In this document: piece after piece, positions 59,305-64,000 of the stretch
How positions within the stretch are numbered: the stretch's first letter is position 1
Layout of the letters: each line of letters opens with the position of its first letter
From: Flavobacteriales bacterium UBA1986
GTDB lineage: Bacteria; Bacteroidota; Bacteroidia; Flavobacteriales_G; Salibacteraceae
Direction: 5' to 3'
Assembly (NCBI GenBank): GCA_002336245.1
Contig: DDDG01000016.1
Location: 34,743-98,742, forward strand
DNA length: 64,000 nt
Made by a program: the position numbers and the translations under genes
The notes under the pieces: model-generated
The model's input: only the letters and a program-made list of their open reading frames with translations
Told to the model about the DNA's origin: nothing
Databases searched by the model: none

Positions 59305-60728
59305 GTAAGTTAATTAACAAAACAAAAATCGTTGCTACCCTAGGGCCTGCATCAAGCGACAAGGAAACGCTGCTTGAAATGGCACGAAACGGAATGAATG
59401 TCTGCCGTTTGAATCTATCGCACGGAAAGCACGAAGATTTGGAAAAAGTCATTCACACTATACGTGAAATCAATTTAGAAAACAACTCCCACATCTCCAT
59501 TCTTGCCGACCTTCAAGGTCCGAAAATTAGAACGGGCGAGGTCCAAGGAGGAAGTGTTCAACTGGCATCCGGCTCGAAAATTAAGTTTGTCGTTAAAAAA
59601 CAACTGACCAATTCGGAAACGATTTTCATCAATTACAAGAACTTTCTCAACGACGTTCAAAAAGGAGAACGGGTCCTCATCGACGATGGAAAATTGGTCC
59701 TTGAAATTCTCGATGTTGACGATACTTTTGCTGAAGCCATGGTTCTATTTGGCGGGCCACTCTCTTCCAGAAAAGGAGTAAACCTTCCGAATACCAAGCT
59801 CAGCATTCCGAGCCTGACTCCAAAAGATTTGATCGATCTAGAATTTGCGCTGAAGATGGATGTGCGCTGGATTGGTTTGTCTTTCGTTCGTACAGCAAAT
59901 GATGTTCTTCACCTAAAAGAACTCATACACGAGGCTGGCAAGGACAGCAAGGTCATAGCGAAAATCGAAAAGCCCGAAGCTGTTGCCGATATGGATGCCA
60001 TCATCGATGCTACAGACGGAATTATGGTTGCTCGGGGTGACCTTGGCGTTGAAATCCCAATGCAAGACGTTCCATTGATTCAAAAGGCCCTGGTTAAAAA
60101 GGCACGTAAAAAATTCAAACCCGTCATCATCGCCACACAGATGATGGAGAGTATGATTACCAACATTAGCCCAACCAGAGCCGAGGTCAACGACGTTGCC
60201 AACGCAGTTATGGACGGTGCTGACGCTGTAATGCTCAGCGGAGAGACTTCTGTAGGAGATCACCCGATTGAAGTCATTCGCGCCATGTATAAGATTGTGA
60301 CAAGAACTGAGGAGTACAAAGGGATCTACTTCAAAGACATTAAGGTGCGTCACAGTGAAGAGCGCTTCGTTTCTGATGCAATTTGTAAGTCGGCAGTTGA
60401 ATTGGCGCAAAACTCTGAGGCAAAAGGAATCGTGACCATGACATTCTCGGGTTACACGACGTTTCGTGTTGCCTCTTACCGTCCGAACTGCCTCATCTTC
60501 GTCTTCACTTCCAACCAAAAAATTCTCGACATGCTGAGCCTAGTTTGGGGAGTGCGAGGATTTTACTACAACAAGTTTGTGAGTACCGACCATACTATTG
60601 AAGACGTTCGGAAGAGTTTAAAAAAATCTGGCTATGTAGTCGATGGGGATTATGTAATTCACGTTGCCAGCATGCCCATTTCAGATAAGGGAAGTTCCAA
60701 TATGTTGAAGCTTAGTTTGGTTCACTAG
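59301..60728 (+). CDS. pyk: Pyruvate kinase
   Basis: Last step of glycolysis: PEP + ADP to pyruvate + ATP. The 475-residue protein has the N-terminal KIVATLGPASSDKETL, the active-site blocks VIAKIEKPEA (catalytic Lys, metal Glu) and MVARGDLGVEIP, ATQMMESMI and VNDVANAVMDGADAVMLSGETS. The C-terminal domain is standard. It overlaps the preceding gene by 4 bases. Confidence 0.98.
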   Translation: MSKLINKTKIVATLGPASSDKETLLEMARNGMNVCRLNLSHGKHEDLEKVIHTIREINLENNSHISILADLQGPKIRTGEVQGGSVQLASGSKIKFVVKKQLTNSETIFINYKNFLNDVQKGERVLIDDGKLVLEILDVDDTFAEAMVLFGGPLSSRKGVNLPNTKLSIPSLTPKDLIDLEFALKMDVRWIGLSFVRTANDVLHLKELIHEAGKDSKVIAKIEKPEAVADMDAIIDATDGIMVARGDLGVEIPMQDVPLIQKALVKKARKKFKPVIIATQMMESMITNISPTRAEVNDVANAVMDGADAVMLSGETSVGDHPIEVIRAMYKIVTRTEEYKGIYFKDIKVRHSEERFVSDAICKSAVELAQNSEAKGIVTMTFSGYTTFRVASYRPNCLIFVFTSNQKILDMLSLVWGVRGFYYNKFVSTDHTIEDVRKSLKKSGYVVDGDYVIHVASMPISDKGSSNMLKLSLVH

Positions 60729-60756
60729 AGGACGATTTCGCGAACTTCTTTAATCA

Positions 60757-60764
60757 TATCTTTG
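60757..60764 (+). promoter_or_regulatory. -7 promoter box of the bacilliredoxin gene
   Basis: TATCTTTG matches TAnnTTTG, 28 bases before the ATG at 60793. Confidence 0.5.
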
Positions 60765-60792
60765 TTTAGAATCAATCCAAATAAGATTTAGA

Positions 60793-61206
60793 ATGTACCC
60801 AGCAGAAATAGTAGCCCCCATGGCTCAAGAGCTTACCCAAGTTGGTTTTGAAGAGCTCAATACTCCAGATAAAGTGGACAGCGCATTAAACGCTTCCGAA
60901 GGAACCGTGCTATTGATGGTGAATTCAGTTTGTGGATGTGCTGCAGGAAGTGCTCGTCCAGCCGTAAGAGCCTCCTTAGACAACGAGAAGAAACCAGGTC
61001 GATTGACTACAGTATTTGCTGGTTTCGACCTCGAAGCCACAGAACAGGCGCGCAAGCATTTGTTGCCTTATCCTCCATCATCACCAGCAGTAGCTCTTTT
61101 TAAAGATGGCCGTTTGGTTCACATGATTGAGCGTCATCACATCGAAGGAAATCCGGCAAACGTAATTGCGGAAAACCTCAAAGCAGCTTTCGACGAGTAC
61201 TGCTAG
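60793..61206 (+). CDS. BrxA/BrxB family bacilliredoxin
   Basis: The 137-residue protein of the YphP/YqiW family has a thioredoxin fold with a CGC active site (C47-G-C49 in VNSVCGCAAG). In Firmicutes these reduce bacillithiolated proteins; in Bacteroidota the partner thiol is likely a similar low-molecular-weight thiol. The family blocks MYPAEIVAPM, LPYPPSSPAVALFKDGRLVH and IEGNPANVIAENLK are all seen. Lone gene with its own promoter. Confidence 0.95.
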   Translation: MYPAEIVAPMAQELTQVGFEELNTPDKVDSALNASEGTVLLMVNSVCGCAAGSARPAVRASLDNEKKPGRLTTVFAGFDLEATEQARKHLLPYPPSSPAVALFKDGRLVHMIERHHIEGNPANVIAENLKAAFDEYC

Positions 61207-61307
61207 AGTTTTCTAAAGACCATTAAAGGGCGTAGAGCGAATTTAATGGGACTTCATATAATTTTACCGAATCGAGATATGCGCGCGACGAAAGGTGCCT
61301 TACTTTC

Positions 61308-63326
61308 GTGCATTCATTACACTCAGAAGAATTGAAATCGTTTCCACTCAAATTTTTGATTTGTCTCATCTTAGGCTTTTCGCTAAACTTTTCAGCGCAA
61401 AGTCAATGCGGCTCTTGTGTTCTAAACACCTGCCCTTCAAATGAAGGAGACCTTGCAAATAGCGGAACGTTCTGCACAAGCGGAACTTGCAATGTTTCTA
61501 CTGGCGGTAATAACTCAGCAACCTTGAACGGAAAGGTGATCTGGTGCAGCGGAATCTTAAACCTCACTGGATCTCCTGGAGATATTTTCGTGAACGACAC
61601 CATATTAATCCTTGGTGGAACCATATAAATACAAGACAACGACGACGGCGCCTTTGATATCAATTCAGGTGCTTATGTATTCATAGCAAATGGCGCAACC
61701 CTTTCGGTAGATGATGAGATTGATGTCAATTCTGGCGGCACCCTTATCATCGAGGGGGATTTAACTACCGACAGCGATATCTTCATTGATGACGGGTCTT
61801 CTGTCACAATCAACTCAACCGGCCATATGTCAACAACAGGGATCGACGATGACATCGTTGTAGACGGAAACTTAACAGTAATCGGTGGAGAGATTGACGC
61901 CTTCACCATGACCGTGAGCAGCACGGGCACACTCAATAGCAATGGAGGTAATTTCGACTTAGACGAAGACCTCATCATTGATGGTACTTGGACAGACACC
62001 AACTCTGTCGTCATTGTAGGGAACGATCTTCAAATCAATGGCACTGCTACCTCAACGGGAACATCGTTTACCGTTGCAGATGACTTTGAAGTTGATGGTA
62101 ATTTCACCTCTTCTGGAATCACTTTGAATGTAACTGATGACATAAATGTAGATGGAACATGGGTAGATATAAACAGCACAATTGACTCCGACAATGATTT
62201 TAACGTGAATGGAAGCTTCACATCAACGGGTTCTAACATTGACTTTGCAGATGACATGGTCGTCAGCGGAGGTGCAAGTGTTAATCTAACTAATGTAAAC
62301 CTCGATGTAGCCGGAGATATTGACATCGCTGGATCTTTAACTACTACGGGCGGTACAATAGATGCCAATCAAATTACTTCCTCTGGAACGGTCACAACTT
62401 CAAGTGTTATTACGCTTGTTGACGATCTAGAAGTAAATGGTGGAACCTTCAACTTACAAGGCCCAGGAACCTTGGATGTAGGTGACGACCTGAAAGTTTA
62501 TAATGGCGGGACTTTCAATCAGTTTCAAGGCTCAGGCGTGAACGTCACAAACAATGTTGTTAATTCCGACAATGGAGGCGGAGGCGGCAACACGACGGGC
62601 ACCTTCAATATTTGCGATACACTTACAGTTGGAGGAAATCTTACCATTGCAAATACAACACCCAACAGTAGCTTGTGTGGATGCGGTACCGGTGTGCTGG
62701 ACATTAAAGGAACTTTCAGTCATCCTGAAACACCCCAATGCGATTTCTTTGGCTGTGCTGGAGGTGGAGTTCCATGTACACATTCCGTTTTACCTGTTAC
62801 ATGGTTGGGATTTTCCCACGCGCTAAATGGTGATGATGTTCAGCTCTTCTGGTCTACCGCCTCGGAGAAAAACAACCTTGGATTTGATGTACAGAGGGCA
62901 ACTAATGACCTAGAATTTCAGTCTCTCGGTTTTGTTGATGGCCATGGTAATTCCAACCAACTTAGGCAGTATGAGTTTCACGATGAAAATCTTAAACCCG
63001 GAACCTACTTCTACAGACTAGTACAAACGGATATTGATCAAAAGCGCGATCATTCCGAGATTTTGGCTGTTGAAATAGGAGGCCCTGCAGCTGACTACGT
63101 CATCTACCCAAATCCTAGCAAGGACGTCTTCCACTTGAACTTTCCTGGGGAAGAACTAAACGAAATAAGAATCCAAGACCTCATGGGTAGAACTGTGAAT
63201 GTTGAAGTAAGCCGAGACGCCGCAGGTATTTATACTTTGCACACAGGCTCCCTTGGGCATGGACTTTACTTCGTAGAGCTGAACTCTGCCAGCGGAGTTT
63301 CTCGCACTCAATTGATCAAGGAATAA
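61308..63326 (+). pseudogene. T9SS-exported beta-helix protein gene interrupted by one in-frame TAA
   Basis: The frame from GTG 61308 (or TTG 61332) gives a signal peptide (FLICLILGFSLNFSAQSQ) and a Cys-rich start, then stops at a TAA (61626-61628) after GGTI. The same frame continues without any other stop to 63326: IQDNDDGAFDINSGAYVF and on. The full product would be about 671 residues: many 20-30 residue Asp/Gly/Thr-rich repeats of the pattern 'DDxxVDGxxTxxGxxx' (a parallel beta-helix), then an Ig-like domain and a C-terminal T9SS type A sorting domain (IYPNPSKDVFHLNF...). The downstream frame (from ATG 61827) lacks a signal peptide. A single nonsense mutation or a sequence error is the simplest reading. 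Confidence 0.8.
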
Positions 63327-63393
63327 ACACCCATTCGAACTCAGTTGATTGGTGCTCATTGGGATTTGATTTCCACCCCTTTCAATAAGTCCT

Positions 63394-63401
63394 TACCTTC
63401 G
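63394..63401 (+). promoter_or_regulatory. -7-like promoter box of the FKBP gene
   Basis: TACCTTCG, one mismatch from TAnnTTTG, 32 bases before the ATG at 63434. Confidence 0.4.
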
Positions 63402-63433
63402 CGGCTGATTATTCATTTAAAGATTAGGCAGGT

Positions 63434-63862
63434 ATGTCTCAAGCAACAAAAGGAAGTACAGTAAAGGTTCATTACACAGGAACTTTAACCGACAACACAG
63501 TATTTGACAGCTCACGCGAGCGCGAACCAATCGAATTCACGGTTGGTGCAGGCCAAATGATCAAAGGATTCGACGCAGCCGTCGATGGAATGAGCATTGG
63601 AGACGCGAAAAAAGTAACCATCCCAGCCGATGAGGCTTATGGTCCACGCGTAGATGAAGCCGTTTTCCCAGTGCCGAAAAAAGACCTTCCAGAAGGAATG
63701 GAGCCAGAGGTAGGAATGCAACTAGAAGCGAGACAAGAAGACGGACGCAGTCAGGTGTTGGTTGTTCTTGAAGTGAAAGAAGAAGAGGTTATCCTCGACG
63801 GAAACCATCCACTTGCTGGAAAAGACTTGGTCTTCGACATCGAATTGGTTGAAGTAAAGTAA
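63434..63862 (+). CDS. FKBP-type peptidyl-prolyl isomerase (SlyD-like)
   Basis: Cytoplasmic prolyl isomerase and chaperone of 142 residues. The first part is the FKBP core (VHYTGTLTDNTVFDSSRE, then GAGQMIKGFD), with an inserted-in-flap domain (about 70-125, FPVPKKDLPEGMEPEVG) as in SlyD, closing with NHPLAGKDLVFDIELVEV. The His-rich metal-binding tail of E. coli SlyD is missing. It has a nearby promoter and its own terminator. Confidence 0.95.
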   Translation: MSQATKGSTVKVHYTGTLTDNTVFDSSREREPIEFTVGAGQMIKGFDAAVDGMSIGDAKKVTIPADEAYGPRVDEAVFPVPKKDLPEGMEPEVGMQLEARQEDGRSQVLVVLEVKEEEVILDGNHPLAGKDLVFDIELVEVK

Positions 63863-63886
63863 GTCGTGATTTAAAGAATGTTGAAG

Positions 63887-63915
63887 CCCTGCACAGAAAT
63901 GTGTGGGGTTTTTTT
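63887..63915 (+). terminator. Rho-independent terminator after the FKBP gene
   Basis: A 9-bp stem (CCCTGCACA with TGTGTGGGG, two wobble pairs), GAAA loop, then a run of T. Confidence 0.88.
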
Positions 63916-63950
63916 GTGCCTTACTGCTCTAGACCAATTTCCTAGAAATC

Positions 63951-63984
63951 AAAAAGCCTCCCACCAGAAGGTGAAAGGCTTTTA
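63951..63984 (-). terminator. Rho-independent terminator for the tRNA at the window edge
   Basis: On the minus strand AAAAGCCT/AGGCTTTT and CACC/GGTG stems around a small internal loop, followed by TTTTT. It faces the FKBP terminator and lies 2 bases after the presumed tRNA 3' end. Confidence 0.75.
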
Positions 63985-63985
63985 G

Positions 63986-64000
63986 TACCCGGGGCGGGAA
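63986..64000 (-). tRNA. Probable 3' end of a minus-strand tRNA, cut by window edge
   Basis: Read on the minus strand, the last 15 bases give a T-stem 3' half CCCGC, an acceptor 3' half CCCGGGT and a discriminator A. Only this piece is in the window, so the anticodon and even the tRNA nature are not proven; the adjacent minus-strand terminator supports it. Confidence 0.45.

Noticed and set aside
59913..60518. 201-residue minus-strand frame inside pyk
   Set aside because: Antisense shadow of a highly conserved gene; His/Cys-rich content follows from the codon pattern of the other strand.
28585..63326. Reassigned TAA stop codon as explanation of the two interrupted genes
   Set aside because: TAA ends many intact genes in the window (peroxiredoxin, rnhB, lipoproteins), so it is a working stop; two isolated cases do not support a code change.

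Overview
The window comes from a member of the Bacteroidota, most likely a gliding-type Flavobacteriia relative. The evidence is a GldH lipoprotein next to a RicT/PSP1 gene, secreted proteins ending in type IX secretion (T9SS) sorting domains, an IPExxxVDY-family gene between rnc and pyk, DUF5723 barrels, and many Bacteroidota -7 promoter boxes (TAnnTTTG) instead of E. coli-type promoters. No phage, insertion sequence, CRISPR array, rRNA or replication origin was seen.

Layout. 1-1272: end of a GT4 glycosyltransferase and rnhB. 1333-15867: a block of envelope proteins of mostly unknown role: a membrane-anchored propeller-like protein, a DUF5723 barrel overlapping a secreted TPR-CHAT (caspase-fold) protein, a 2-Cys peroxiredoxin, a divergent pair of a FecR-like secreted protein and a CHASE2 membrane sensor with no output domain, then a lipoprotein overlapping a second DUF5723 barrel. 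15869-19063: a GH73/LysM hydrolase, an ACC deaminase-like PLP enzyme and tyrS on the minus strand. 19171-19498: a broken fasciclin lipoprotein. 19812-25996: four plus-strand genes that look like a non-canonical chaperone-usher-type surface fibre locus (PapD-like chaperone, two related subunits, a 1219-residue outer-membrane barrel with Ig-like flanks), followed by a TonB-dependent receptor. 27908-29992: higBA toxin-antitoxin, a secreted-protein gene broken by one in-frame TAA, and tRNA-Ala(GGC). 30040-36066: fructosamine kinase family, a lipoprotein, a T9SS-exported serine protease, RidA, a cytochrome c-FTR1 fusion and a four-helix-bundle gene between short tandem repeats.

36270-53640 is mostly housekeeping and envelope: ileS, a DksA/TraR protein, lspA, a GT2 and a large polytopic membrane protein on plus; scoB/scoA, a class A PBP, a GT39-like membrane protein, gldH, ricT and holB on minus; then pgk and cvpA. 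53733-61206 carries a small conserved-looking protein, a lipoprotein, a periplasmic cyclophilin, pheS, acpP, fabF, rnc, the IPExxxVDY protein, pyk and a bacilliredoxin. 61308-63326 is a beta-helix T9SS cargo gene again broken by a single in-frame TAA. The window ends with a SlyD-like FKBP, two facing terminators and what looks like the 3' end of a minus-strand tRNA.

The two places most likely to hold something undescribed are the fibre-like locus (19812-25996) and the DUF5723/CHAT/FecR-like/CHASE2 block (3975-15867). Three separate exported-protein genes are disrupted (19171-19498, 28585-29550, 61308-63326). Several genes have a -7 box only 0-7 nt before the start codon, which predicts leaderless mRNAs.
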